The notes: a model not told the origin generated them from the letters alone. Shown: positions 27,462 to 35,255, counted from the stretch's first letter. The stretch: 64,000 nucleotides of DNA from DASWNP01 sp036399175 (GCA_036399175.1 DASWNP010000020.1:18304-82303), one strand, 5' to 3'. Numbers and translations: made by a program.

Positions 27462-28356
27462 GAGAGGCTTGCCTGCGGGAGTCAGGATGCGCCACGACGC
27501 GCATTACGTCGAAGAGTTGGCCGGACAGAGGCCGACGCCGATTGGCCGCCTCATCGCGCTCGAACAGTTGGATCCGAACCCCTTGCAGCCGCGCGTCGAG
27601 ATCGGCGATTTGTCGGAGCTGACGGCCTCGATTCGAGACAAGGGCGTGCTCGAACCACTCCTGGTGAAGCCTTCCGAGGCGAGCGGTCGGTGGATGATTA
27701 TTGCGGGCGAGCGGCGCTGGCGAGCGGCGCGAGCAGCCGGGCTGAGGGAAGTGCCCTGTATCGAGATGGACGTAGACGACCGCGCGGTGGCCGAGATAGC
27801 TCTCATAGAAAACATGCAGCGAAAGGATTTGACGCCCTGGGAGGAGGCCGATGGGCTCCTTGCGCTCTGCGACCGCTTCGGCTACACGCACGAGGAGGTC
27901 GCGCGCAAGGTGGGAAAGAGCCGCACGACCGTCACCGAGGCGCTCTCGATTGCGGCTCTACCTGAAGTAATACGTGAGCAATGTCGGCGCGCCGACATAG
28001 GAGTCAAGTCGCTCCTCCTGCAAATCGTCCGTCAGCCCGACGAGTCCTCCATGCAGCGCATGGTCAACGAGATAGCCGCGCGCGGATTGACCAGAGACGA
28101 AGCGCGCGCCGTCAGACGCGCACACCAGCAGGGCGAGAGCAAGGGAGCCGCGCAGACACAGTCGCAGCCATTTACCTTTCGCTACCATTCGCCGAATCGA
28201 GACGTGCGCCTCGAAATGCATTTCAAGCGCTCCAAAGTAGAGCGCGCGGAGGTGGCAGAGGTCCTGCGTACAGTTTTGAAGTCTCTGGAGGCGGAAGATT
28301 CCGACGGTGCGTCCGATAACCCTGGAAGGGACGTAGAGGCTTTGCACAAAAATTAG
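27454..28356 (+). CDS. parB: Chromosome-partitioning protein ParB (Spo0J)
   Basis: Binds parS and spreads as a CTP-dependent clamp. The GTG at 27454 overlaps parA. Residues 35-130 form the CTPase/ParB-N domain: QLDPNPLQPR, IRDKGVLEPLLV, IIAGERRWRAAR and IALIENMQRKDLTPWEEA. The central HTH follows (YTHEEVARKVGKSRTTVTEALSI). The C-terminal region from about 235 (FRYHSPNRDVRLEMHFKRSKVERAEV) is the dimerisation part. Codons for QCRRADI contain an exact copy of the 18-bp palindrome core found after accA, and the final LHKN-stop codons carry one copy of the TGCACAAAAATT element that surrounds the next gene. Confidence 0.95.
   Translation: MSKRGLPAGVRMRHDAHYVEELAGQRPTPIGRLIALEQLDPNPLQPRVEIGDLSELTASIRDKGVLEPLLVKPSEASGRWMIIAGERRWRAARAAGLREVPCIEMDVDDRAVAEIALIENMQRKDLTPWEEADGLLALCDRFGYTHEEVARKVGKSRTTVTEALSIAALPEVIREQCRRADIGVKSLLLQIVRQPDESSMQRMVNEIAARGLTRDEARAVRRAHQQGESKGAAQTQSQPFTFRYHSPNRDVRLEMHFKRSKVERAEVAEVLRTVLKSLEAEDSDGASDNPGRDVEALHKN
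27981..27998. repeat. 18-bp palindrome inside parB, second copy
   Basis: ATGTCGGCGCGCCGACAT, a perfect palindrome, identical to the centre of the 34-bp palindrome at 22121-22154. It encodes part of QCRRADIG in ParB. One-mismatch relatives (GTCGGCGCGACGAC) occur at 42145 and 61961. Confidence 0.7.
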
Positions 28357-28423
28357 AAAACTGTTACTAGATGTTACGGTCAGATTGGAATTTTTGTGCA
28401 AGTGAGGTTTCTGCACAAAAATT
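28343..28423. promoter_or_regulatory. Candidate operator sites upstream of the XRE gene
   Basis: The 12-mer TGCACAAAAATT occurs at 28343-28354 (end of parB), and two copies form a perfect inverted pair, AATTTTTGTGCA at 28389-28400 and TGCACAAAAATT at 28412-28423, with an 11-bp spacer about 48 bp before the XRE start. Further copies follow the gene. The arrangement looks like autoregulation. Confidence 0.6.
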
Positions 28424-28470
28424 CGGTTCGATGCCCAACTCGTATATGCTCTGAATTGAGGCCGCTCCTG

Positions 28471-28755
28471 ATGGGAAAGGGTGTGCGAAAGATGCCGGAA
28501 CGTCTTGCCGAAAAGTTGCGGCAGATTAGGCTTGCTTTTGGTTTATCTCAGAGCGAAATGCTCAAGCGATTAGGGGTAGAAGGCGAGATTACCTACAATC
28601 GAATCTCAGATTACGAATTAGGAAAGAATGAGCCAACTCTACTGATTCTCCTACAATACGCTCGCGTGGCGGGCGTGAGCATGGAAACTCTAGCTGATGA
28701 TTCGCTCGACCTTCCCGCCAAGCTTCCCGCGAAGCCAAAACACTCTCGCCCTTGA
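28471..28755 (+). CDS. Small XRE-family helix-turn-helix regulator
   Basis: A 94-residue protein that is nearly all DNA-binding domain: KLRQIRLAFGLSQSEMLKRL, then ISDYELGKNEPTLLILLQYARVAGVSMETLADDSLDLPAKLP. A close paralogue sits in the transposon at 36306, with the same QIRxAxGLxQxEMLKRL, RYARVAGVxMExLxDDxLDLPxxLP layout but an insertion of about two residues in the recognition region. The ATG at 28471 is used here; an ATG at 28492 (MPERLAEK) behind GGGAAAGG is an alternative. The gene is lower in GC than parB. Six copies of an A/T-rich 12-mer flank it, so it probably represses itself. No toxin or partner gene is adjacent. Confidence 0.75.
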   Translation: MGKGVRKMPERLAEKLRQIRLAFGLSQSEMLKRLGVEGEITYNRISDYELGKNEPTLLILLQYARVAGVSMETLADDSLDLPAKLPAKPKHSRP

Positions 28756-28760
28756 GTCTT

Positions 28761-28820
28761 AATTTTTGTGCAGACCGCCTAATTTTTGTGCGGGATTTAT
28801 TTATTCCCTATTTTTGTGCA
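28761..28820. promoter_or_regulatory. Three further operator-like copies after the XRE gene
   Basis: AATTTTTGTGCA (28761-28772), AATTTTTGTGCG (28781-28792) and ATTTTTGTGCA (28810-28820) stand in direct orientation within 60 bp. They match the inverted pair upstream of the gene. Confidence 0.55.
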
Positions 28821-28894
28821 AAGCCGGACGTAGATGGAGAGTGACACAAACACGTTGCGGGGAAGAATTCGGATTCAGCGAGGGGCTCACGGGT

Positions 28895-29440
28895 TCAGGA
28901 GCCCGAAGCTTTTTTTCTCTCTGCGGCGGCGCGGCGTTGAAGCGAGCGCGCCCAGCGCTCGATGGTCGGCTGGAAGGGTTTGAAGAGTCGCGCGCGCAGT
29001 CCGTGCTCGCGCGTGCCCCATGCGCGCAGGTACTTCTCCGTGTAGGCGCGCACAGCCGGTTCTATTTGACCTCTCTTGACGGAATGGCGAAGCGTCAGGT
29101 AGTAATGCTGGCCGACCAGAGAGAAGACGACTGCGGCGAGGTTTCCTTTGAAAGAGAGGCGCGGCATCAGCCGCTTGAGAAGAGGCTTGGAGCGGGGAAG
29201 CAGAGCATCTGTGGAAATCTCGATCCAGGCCGGCTGCGCGCCCTGTCTCGGATGATAGAGTCCGGGCAGGGCTGTCTTTTGCGGCACGCGCAGGCGCGGG
29301 TCGTTGATGCTATCGACCAAGCGCAGGCGGTCGATGCCGCGCAGGTGCTCGCGCGGCAGGCTGCTCAGCATTTTCTCTATCTGCGCCTCGGTTTGACGCG
29401 GCAATTTCGCCGTCGATTGATTCTCGATTTTGATAGCCAT
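28895..29440 (-). CDS. Hypothetical protein, about 181 residues
   Basis: Starting at MAIKIENQSTAKLPRQ, the protein looks soluble and basic. Visible parts are an N-terminal region QTEAQIEKMLSSLPREHLRGIDRLRLV, a probable beta-rich middle (PGLYHPRQGAQPAWIEIS), and a C-terminal helical region with LAAVVFSLVGQHYYLTLRHSVKRG and YTEKYLRAWG. The HLRGI-DRLRLVD start, the central PGLYHP and the F-x-L-V-G-H-x-Y-Y/H pattern suggest an unrecognised family that may resemble metal-independent domains of the putative-peptidase kind, but no function is assigned. It is convergent with the XRE gene and divergent from the xer gene. Confidence 0.6.
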   Translation of the reverse strand: MAIKIENQSTAKLPRQTEAQIEKMLSSLPREHLRGIDRLRLVDSINDPRLRVPQKTALPGLYHPRQGAQPAWIEISTDALLPRSKPLLKRLMPRLSFKGNLAAVVFSLVGQHYYLTLRHSVKRGQIEPAVRAYTEKYLRAWGTREHGLRARLFKPFQPTIERWARSLQRRAAAERKKASGS

Positions 29441-29548
29441 CTCGGTTTGTCGAAAGGAAAGAGGCACTGTAGGCGAATCTCCGACCTGTCGTCAAGCGCA
29501 GACGCGAACTGGAGGGCAAAGTCTCCAGAGTCTCTGGGGGGTTAGAAG

Positions 29549-30511
29549 ATGGCGCGTGATTTTGTGCGGGAATATCTCGCGTATCTACGTGTGGAGAAGG
29601 GGCTCTCGGCCAACACTCTGTCGAGCTACGGGCGCGACCTGGAGAAGCTGCGCCTCTGGGCTGCGGGGCTCGGGCGGCAGTTGCACGAGATTGGGGAGGG
29701 CGACCTCAAGGCCTGGCTGCGCAGCCTCATGCATGCCGGACTCTCTGCGCGCACGATTGCTCGAACACTCTCGGCCGCGCGGGGTCTTTTTCATTTCTTG
29801 ATACTGGACGGCCACCTGGACAGAGACCCTCTGTCGAACGTCGAAGCGCCGCAGACGGCTCAGACGCTGCCGCGTTTTTTGAATGAAGACGAGTTGGAGT
29901 TGGTTCTGTCTGCCCCGAACCTACAGACGGACGAGGGCATCAGAGACCGCTCGATGTTCGAGCTGCTCTATGCGACGGGGCTGCGCGTCTCGGAGCTGGT
30001 TAATCTGAGGCTCTGTGACATAGACCTCGACAGGGGCTTGCTCGAATGCATGGGCAAGGGCAGCAAGCAGAGGCATGTGCCCGTCGGACGAAGCGCCCTG
30101 CGATGGCTCACGGAGTATCTGAAGGTGCGTCGAAAGCTCGTCGGTAGTGAATTGGGGAAGGATTCGGGGCTTCTTTTCGTAAATGCGTCCGGGCGGGCGC
30201 TCACGCGACAGGCGGTTTGGGCGCGACTTCGAGACTACGCCGAGCAAGTGGGCTTAGACGGCGTCACGCCGCACGGCCTGCGTCACAGCTTTGCCACGCA
30301 CCTCCTGCAGCGCGGGGCTGACTCGCGCTCAGTGCAAGCCATGCTTGGCCACAGCGACATCGGCACGACGCAAATCTACACGCACATCACAGGGCAGCGC
30401 CTGCGCACGACCTATGACGCGCATCATCCCCGCGCAAAAGAACTGAGATCAAAACAGAGACAGCCTTACCTGGAGAAATCGTCTACTGCCAACGGGGAAG
30501 ATAACCTATAA
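29549..30511 (+). CDS. xerD: Tyrosine recombinase of the XerC/XerD family
   Basis: A 320-residue site-specific recombinase expected to resolve chromosome dimers at dif. The N-terminal SAM-like domain (FVREYLAYLRVEKGLSANTLSSYGRDL) is followed by the catalytic domain with Arg in LYATGLRVSELVNLRL, Lys in GKGSKQRHVPV, His-x-x-Arg in PHGLRHSFATHLLQRG, His in LGHSDIGTTQIYTHI and the nucleophile Tyr in the same stretch. XerC and XerD cannot be told apart safely; the single gene next to a dif-like site recalls one-recombinase systems such as XerS and XerH. No partner xer gene is in the window. Confidence 0.93.
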   Translation: MARDFVREYLAYLRVEKGLSANTLSSYGRDLEKLRLWAAGLGRQLHEIGEGDLKAWLRSLMHAGLSARTIARTLSAARGLFHFLILDGHLDRDPLSNVEAPQTAQTLPRFLNEDELELVLSAPNLQTDEGIRDRSMFELLYATGLRVSELVNLRLCDIDLDRGLLECMGKGSKQRHVPVGRSALRWLTEYLKVRRKLVGSELGKDSGLLFVNASGRALTRQAVWARLRDYAEQVGLDGVTPHGLRHSFATHLLQRGADSRSVQAMLGHSDIGTTQIYTHITGQRLRTTYDAHHPRAKELRSKQRQPYLEKSSTANGEDNL

Positions 30512-30575
30512 ATTTGCACGGAGGTCAAGATTCACAGGTTTTTAGAGAAAGAAAGGAAATATCTCGACAAACTTA

Positions 30576-30603
30576 GCGTCTGATAATATATATTACGTCG
30601 TTC
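30576..30603 (+). other. dif: dif-like recombination site
   Basis: A 28-bp site with an 11-bp left arm GCGTCTGATAA, a 6-bp centre TATATA and an 11-bp right arm TTACGTCGTTC. The AATATATATTA-x-GT part matches the centre of the Bacillus subtilis dif site, and the spacing 11-6-11 is that of XerC/XerD targets. It lies 64 bp after the xer stop codon. The next 15 bp form a second dyad that could be an accessory or alternative site. Confidence 0.6.
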
Positions 30604-30788
30604 TCTGATAATATCAGACAATCCAACATCACCTCGGGTTCCGACACACCTTCGACACACTGCTGCCGCGAACAGCGCCTGTATTCATACTTCAATCCAT
30701 GCAGGCCTCAAAGAGAGTAGGCTCAAAGAGAGGGCTTAAAAGAGCCCGTAGCCGAGTCCTCTCGCGCAGAGAGGTGCGGGCTCGTTCC

Positions 30789-30817
30789 TTGACACTGCTA
30801 ACTGCTGCTGCTAAAGT
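30789..30817 (+). promoter_or_regulatory. Candidate metK promoter
   Basis: TTGACA (30789-30794) and TAAAGT (30812-30817) are separated by 17 bp, leaving a leader of about 55 nt to the metK start. The structured GC block lies upstream of this promoter, so it is not part of the leader if this promoter is used. Confidence 0.5.
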
Positions 30818-30878
30818 ACGCGGTCTTTTGGTCTAACGGCCACATCCCTTATATGCATGCAGCAAGGAGCAGAAGCAC

Positions 30879-32030
30879 TTGAGCAATTCCGGCAGTTATC
30901 TTTTCACTTCAGAATCGGTCACCGAAGGCCATCCGGATAAGATCGCAGACCAAATCTCTGACGCCATTCTGGATTCCGTCCTCACAAACGACGAGACGGG
31001 GCGCGTCGCCTGCGAGACGCTCGTCACCACGGGACTGGTCGTCATCGCAGGTGAGATCACCACCAATTCACATGTGGATTTCTCCCAGGTGGCACGTGAA
31101 ACCATTCGAGAGATCGGTTACACTCGCGCCAAATATGGTTTCGATTGTGATACTTGCAGCGTTCTGACGGCCATCGACAAACAATCGCCGGATATTGCGT
31201 TGGGCGTGGACACGGGCGGCGCGGGCGACCAAGGGCTCATGTTCGGCTTCGCCTGCAACGAAACCCCCGAACTGATGCCGATGCCCATCCAGCTCGCACA
31301 CAAGCTTTCGCGCAGGCTCGCCGAAGTCAGACGCAACGGCATGCTTCCCTATCTCAGACCCGACGGTAAATCGCAGGTTACAATCGAATATAGAGACGGA
31401 AGGCCGCACCGCGTCGATACCATCGTCATCTCCACGCAGCACAGCCCCGAGGTCCCAAACGAGCAGCTCCACAGCGAAATCCTCTCCGAGGTGATCAAAA
31501 ACACTGTCTCCACTGAAATTCTGGACGCAAAGACGAAGTATCACATTAACCCTACGGGGCGCTTCGTCACCGGCGGCCCACAGGGCGACGCGGGGCTTAC
31601 GGGGCGCAAAATCATCGTCGATACGTACGGCGGTTATGCTCCGCACGGAGGGGGCGCTTTCTCCGGCAAAGACCCTACAAAGGTTGACCGCTCTGCGGCC
31701 TACATGGCTCGATACATCGCCAAAAACATCGTCGCGGCGGGGCTGGCCGAGCGCTGCCTCGTCCAGTTGGCCTACGCCATCGGCGTCGCCGACCCCGTCT
31801 CAGTCCTGATAGATACGGGCGGCACCGGGCGAATCGAGGAAAAGACGCTCGCCGCGCTCGTGCGAGAGCATTTCGAGTTGACCCCACAAGGCATCATCAA
31901 AGATCTTAACTTACGTCGCCCAATCTATAGAAAAACCGCAGCTTACGGGCATTTCGGGAGAGAGGATAACGGATTCCCTTGGGAAGCTTCGGATCGCGCC
32001 TCTAACCTGCGCGCCGCCGCCGGCATCTGA
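30879..32030 (+). CDS. metK: S-adenosylmethionine synthetase
   Basis: Makes SAM from methionine and ATP. The 383-residue protein starts with TTG at 30879, eight bases after AAGGAG. It shows FTSESVTEGHPDKIADQISDAILD (with the catalytic His and metal-binding Asp), VDTGGAGDQGLMFGFACNET (methionine loop), DGKSQVTIEY, NPTGRFVTGGPQGDAGLTGRKIIVDTYGG and GGAFSGKDPTKVDRS. All substrate motifs are intact. The ahcY gene follows after 117 bp in the same direction, so SAM formation and removal of S-adenosylhomocysteine are encoded together. The gene is C-rich on its coding strand, unlike the G-rich plus-strand genes to its left. Confidence 0.97.
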   Translation: MSNSGSYLFTSESVTEGHPDKIADQISDAILDSVLTNDETGRVACETLVTTGLVVIAGEITTNSHVDFSQVARETIREIGYTRAKYGFDCDTCSVLTAIDKQSPDIALGVDTGGAGDQGLMFGFACNETPELMPMPIQLAHKLSRRLAEVRRNGMLPYLRPDGKSQVTIEYRDGRPHRVDTIVISTQHSPEVPNEQLHSEILSEVIKNTVSTEILDAKTKYHINPTGRFVTGGPQGDAGLTGRKIIVDTYGGYAPHGGGAFSGKDPTKVDRSAAYMARYIAKNIVAAGLAERCLVQLAYAIGVADPVSVLIDTGGTGRIEEKTLAALVREHFELTPQGIIKDLNLRRPIYRKTAAYGHFGREDNGFPWEASDRASNLRAAAGI

Positions 32031-32147
32031 CTTCCGAGCCCTATTCTCCCCGAAAATTCCCTTCTTAGAGGGCGCGCAGTGTAGATTGCAGTGTAGAATT
32101 TTCGACTCATAACAGAACCGTTGAGATCAAAAGGAGTGGACAATTAA

Positions 32148-33425
32148 ATGATTGCAACGACCCCGAGCGGGTTTGATGTCAGAGACCTCGGGCAGGCTGC
32201 GGACGGAAAACGTCGAATTGAGTGGGCCGAGCGTGAGATGCCCGTGCTGCGCCTCATCCGAGAGAGATTCGCCGCCGAGCAGCCCCTCAAAGGCGTACGT
32301 CTCGTCGCCTGCGCACACGTCACGACCGAGACGGCCAACCTCGTCAGAACGCTTCAGGCCGGCGGCGCGGAATCTGTCGTCATCGCCTCGAATCCCCTCT
32401 CGACGCAGGACGACGTGGCCGCGTCGCTCGTCTCCGACTGGGGCGTCCCCGTCTACGCCATCAAGGGCGAATCGACGGAGGTCTACAACAGGCACGTGCG
32501 CACGGCGCTCGACTTCCGTCCGCAGATTATTATCGACGACGGCTCCGACGTGGTCGCCACGCTCATCAAGGAGCGACGCGAACAGCTCGGCGATATTATC
32601 GGGACGACCGAGGAGACGACCACCGGCATCGTCCGCCTCCAGGCAATGGAGCGCGGAGGCGTTCTGACCTTCCCCTCTATCGCCGTCAACAACGCGCAGA
32701 CCAAACACTTCTTCGACAACCGTTACGGCACGGGGCAGTCCACTCTGGACGGCATCATCAGAGCGACCAATATTCTTCTGGCTGGCCGGACGGTCGTCGT
32801 CGTCGGTTATGGATGGTGCGGAAAAGGTGTCGCCCTGCGCGCACGCGGGATGGGCTCGAACGTCGTCGTTACCGAGATAAATCCGATCAAAGCGGTCGAA
32901 GCCGTGATGGACGGCTTCCGCGTCATGCCGATGGCCGAGGCCGCCTCCATCGGCGACATCTTTGTCACCGTGACGGGCAACAGACACGTCATCGACCGCG
33001 AGCATTTCGCCTCTATGAAGGACGGCGCGATTGTCTGCAACAGCGGCCATTTCGACCTCGAACTGAATCTCGTAGCGCTTCGAGAACTCTCTGAGGATTC
33101 CGTCAATTTGCGCCCCTTCGTCGAAGAGTACAAGCTGCGCGAGAACGGGCACAGGGTAATCGTCCTCGGCGAGGGGCGGCTGATTAATCTGGCCGCCGCA
33201 GAGGGGCATCCGGCCAGCGTGATGGATATGAGCTTCGCCAATCAAGCACTGTCAGTTGAGTACCTGGTCAAGCGCCAGGGTCAGCTGAGCCCTGGAGTTC
33301 ATGTTCTTCCTGAAGAGGTAGACACGGAGATCGCAGGACTCAAACTGCGCGCCCTCGGTATCTCCATAGATACCTTGACTCCTGAGCAGGTCGAGTATCT
33401 TTCGAGCTGGGAGACAGGCACCTAA
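32148..33425 (+). CDS. ahcY: Adenosylhomocysteinase
   Basis: Hydrolyses S-adenosylhomocysteine to homocysteine and adenosine, relieving product inhibition of methyltransferases. The 425-residue protein starts at ATG 32148 behind AAAAGGAGTGG. NAD binding is shown by VVVGYGWCGKGVALRARGMG; the active site by ETANLVRTLQAGGAE, DDGSDVVATL, TEETTTGIVRLQ and NNAQTKHFFDNRYGTGQS. The C-terminal Lys-Tyr motif of longer eukaryotic-type proteins is not seen, which fits the shorter bacterial/archaeal form. The 117-bp gap to metK contains the 10-mer GCAGTGTAGA twice (32076 and 32088). A strong hairpin follows the stop codon. Confidence 0.95.
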   Translation: MIATTPSGFDVRDLGQAADGKRRIEWAEREMPVLRLIRERFAAEQPLKGVRLVACAHVTTETANLVRTLQAGGAESVVIASNPLSTQDDVAASLVSDWGVPVYAIKGESTEVYNRHVRTALDFRPQIIIDDGSDVVATLIKERREQLGDIIGTTEETTTGIVRLQAMERGGVLTFPSIAVNNAQTKHFFDNRYGTGQSTLDGIIRATNILLAGRTVVVVGYGWCGKGVALRARGMGSNVVVTEINPIKAVEAVMDGFRVMPMAEAASIGDIFVTVTGNRHVIDREHFASMKDGAIVCNSGHFDLELNLVALRELSEDSVNLRPFVEEYKLRENGHRVIVLGEGRLINLAAAEGHPASVMDMSFANQALSVEYLVKRQGQLSPGVHVLPEEVDTEIAGLKLRALGISIDTLTPEQVEYLSSWETGT

Positions 33426-33466
33426 AGCTCTTACTTCGTTCGGGTCTTATTTTGTGTTATCTACTA

Positions 33467-33508
33467 GGGTTGTCCGCCCGTGTGCAATTGAGAGCGGGTG
33501 GACAACCC
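33467..33508 (+). terminator. Terminator after ahcY
   Basis: GGGTTGTCCGCCCG (33467-33480) pairs with CGGGTGGACAACCC (33495-33508) with one non-Watson-Crick position, loop 14 nt, followed by CTGCTTTTGCC. It lies 41 bp after the ahcY stop. Confidence 0.7.
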
Positions 33509-33623
33509 CTGCTTTTGCCTAATCGCACTTGTCTCAAAAGATTTACGCATTCCGAAAATCAAGTGTAATGCCGATACTCTTCCCCTTTGGGCTTATTCCG
33601 AATTTCGCGCCAAACCTGTCCAA

Positions 33624-33723
33624 GCCTTGTTGCAAAAGTCGGATTCACGTCGATGGGTTGAGCTTGAAGGTTATTCACACCTCAACAACAACTCGAGTCT
33701 GTACTGATTTTTGCAACAAAGCC
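33624..33723. mobile_element. 100-bp inverted-repeat remnant of an insertion sequence
   Basis: GCCTTGTTGCAAAAGTC (33624-33640) and GATTTTTGCAACAAAGCC (33706-33723) are near-perfect inverted copies. Ends containing TTGTTGCAAA are typical of IS6/IS26-type and some other insertion sequences. The 65 bp between them hold no gene, so this is either a small nonautonomous element or a collapsed copy. It ends 7 bp before the target duplication of the larger transposon. The rest of the 33426-33740 gap, apart from the ahcY terminator, shows nothing else. Confidence 0.5.
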
Positions 33724-33758
33724 CCTGTCTATTGTCCGGCAGCTTTGCCCCTAAAATA

Positions 33759-35003
33759 TCAAAATGACAGTCTTTTATGGTCAATCGGCACTACTTTATG
33801 GTCAACCACAGCCTTTGACCACAAACTCACATCAATCTTCAACTCGTACATCGCCTGAATCAAACAGCACAGATTATGACATAGCACTTTACACAGTGCC
33901 TCGTTAATCTGTGCCGTCTCCGTCCTGCTACGCAATTTCTCACCGAATTTCAACTTCATCATGGAGAAAACTGTCTCTACATTAGAGCGCTTATGGTAAT
34001 GCTGATAAAACTCCTCCTGATGTAAGCTAAAGAAGTGATACATCCGCTGCCACAGCGCGCCCTTGCCTTCAGGTGATGCGCTTGACCTGAACGGGATATA
34101 TGGGATCGCGCCTTTGAGCAGCACACGGCGGCGGTTCTCATAGCTGTCATAACCTTTATCAGCGACGACCTCTCGCAAGTTGAATCCGCTTTGAGCAGCA
34201 ATGTCCAACAGCGTCTTAAAGAACGGACTGTCGTGCTCCTTATGATTACTCGTTAGCGCAGCGATCACGATGTTAGTCTCTACACCGCACACGACATGCA
34301 CCTTAACCCAATCTGCTTTCTCAATCTCCCTGCCATACTTATGACTGAACCAACGTATGTGCCCTTTAGTGCGAAATCCGGTAGAGTCAATCGCCAAGTC
34401 GCGCTCCACGCTTTTCAACGGTAAGCTCGATTGTGTGATGAGGTCTTGTAGATAAGGCGTCAGCGTCTCCCTTTCGAGATACTTGGAGATGGTGTTGTAG
34501 TGAACTCCCTGTAATAAGTAGCCACGCCGCAGGGCATCACGCACATCGGATTGATTGCGCCGCCCAGACATCCCGCCGTACACCTTGAGGCAGGCCGCAA
34601 AGATGATGTCGGACAGCAAAGCACGAGGCCGCCCAAATCTCTGCACCGGCTCATCAATCCCCTGACACAGCTCATACAACAGAGATGGCAATAACGCCCC
34701 TTCGCGGGTCTGGCTCAAGTTGTACTCATGCCATGCCTGCGGGTAAGTAGGTCTGGTATGTTTCGGGACGGCGGGAAGAGCCTCACCGCTCTCACGTCTG
34801 AGGGCGTGTTCGACAGCAAAGATATGCTTGCACTTCTGCCTGTGCGCCTCGTAATCAGGACAGGTGCAGCTTGATGTACCGGCATCGAGTTTAACCTTGT
34901 ATCTATTGGAACTGCTCTGAGAGGGAACAATCCAATCAAGACCCTGACGAGTAATCTTTAGGGTAGTAGCGATTTCCAAGCCTTTGATGTCTCTCGTCTC
35001 CAT
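33759..35003 (-). CDS. IS4-family transposase with SWIM zinc finger
   Basis: From ATG 35003 (METRDIKGLEIATTLKI) the protein has 414 residues; the frame is open back to 35237 but the extra 78 residues are not protein-like. Residues 40-65 form a SWIM finger (SCTCPDYEAHRQKCKHIF, C-x-C-x(n)-C-x-H). The DDE domain follows: first Asp in DLAIDSTGF, second in VVADKGYDS, and the YREK motif of IS4 transposases in YHKRSNVETVFSMMK (Y-x2-R-x3-E-x6-K). All catalytic residues are present, so the enzyme may be active. The last residues (VDHKVVPIDHKR) are encoded by the end-repeat words of the element. Confidence 0.9.
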   Translation of the reverse strand: METRDIKGLEIATTLKITRQGLDWIVPSQSSSNRYKVKLDAGTSSCTCPDYEAHRQKCKHIFAVEHALRRESGEALPAVPKHTRPTYPQAWHEYNLSQTREGALLPSLLYELCQGIDEPVQRFGRPRALLSDIIFAACLKVYGGMSGRRNQSDVRDALRRGYLLQGVHYNTISKYLERETLTPYLQDLITQSSLPLKSVERDLAIDSTGFRTKGHIRWFSHKYGREIEKADWVKVHVVCGVETNIVIAALTSNHKEHDSPFFKTLLDIAAQSGFNLREVVADKGYDSYENRRRVLLKGAIPYIPFRSSASPEGKGALWQRMYHFFSLHQEEFYQHYHKRSNVETVFSMMKLKFGEKLRSRTETAQINEALCKVLCHNLCCLIQAMYELKIDVSLWSKAVVDHKVVPIDHKRLSF

Positions 35004-35255
35004 TAAGCGCCTTGAACTTTCTACGCGCTCTGTGCACAATGGAGTTGACTCGGCTGCATCGTGCTCAAGCGCGTTGTGGTTGAAACGGCCCTGCTGATTG
35101 TTAGCGCAATCAGCAGGGCTTTTATCCGCCAAAACACACCTGCATTTTACATCCAAATCGTTGCTATTGGAAGAGCTTTCGTCTTCGTAAAAGGAAGGAA
35201 ATAAAGGGGTTAGATTGTCAAGCTGGCGGCGTCTCAAAATGAACTTCCATTCCTT

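Larger units (their letters stand above)
30512..30878 (+). other. Noncoding region between xer and metK
   Basis: This 367-bp gap holds, in order, the dif-like site, a second dyad (TCTGATA-A-TATCAGA, 30604-30618), and a GC-rich structured block at 30732-30783. In the block, GGGCT/AGCCC (30732-30747) competes with GAGCCCG/CGGGCTC (30742-30783), which encloses CCTCTC/GAGAGG (30758-30774). A metK promoter follows. No open frame or known riboswitch class was recognised. Confidence 0.55.

Noticed and set aside
28343..28820. Possible CRISPR array made of the AATTTTTGTGCA copies
   Set aside because: Only 12 bp long, unevenly spaced, in both orientations and flanking a gene; no spacers of constant length and no cas genes.
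30620..30878. SAM riboswitch upstream of metK
   Set aside because: None of the conserved cores of the known SAM or SAH classes was seen; only generic stems are present.
31088..31103. parS-like sequence GGTGGCACGTGAAACC in metK
   Set aside because: Only 12 of 16 positions match the parS consensus, the left half is degenerate and it codes for conserved MetK residues.
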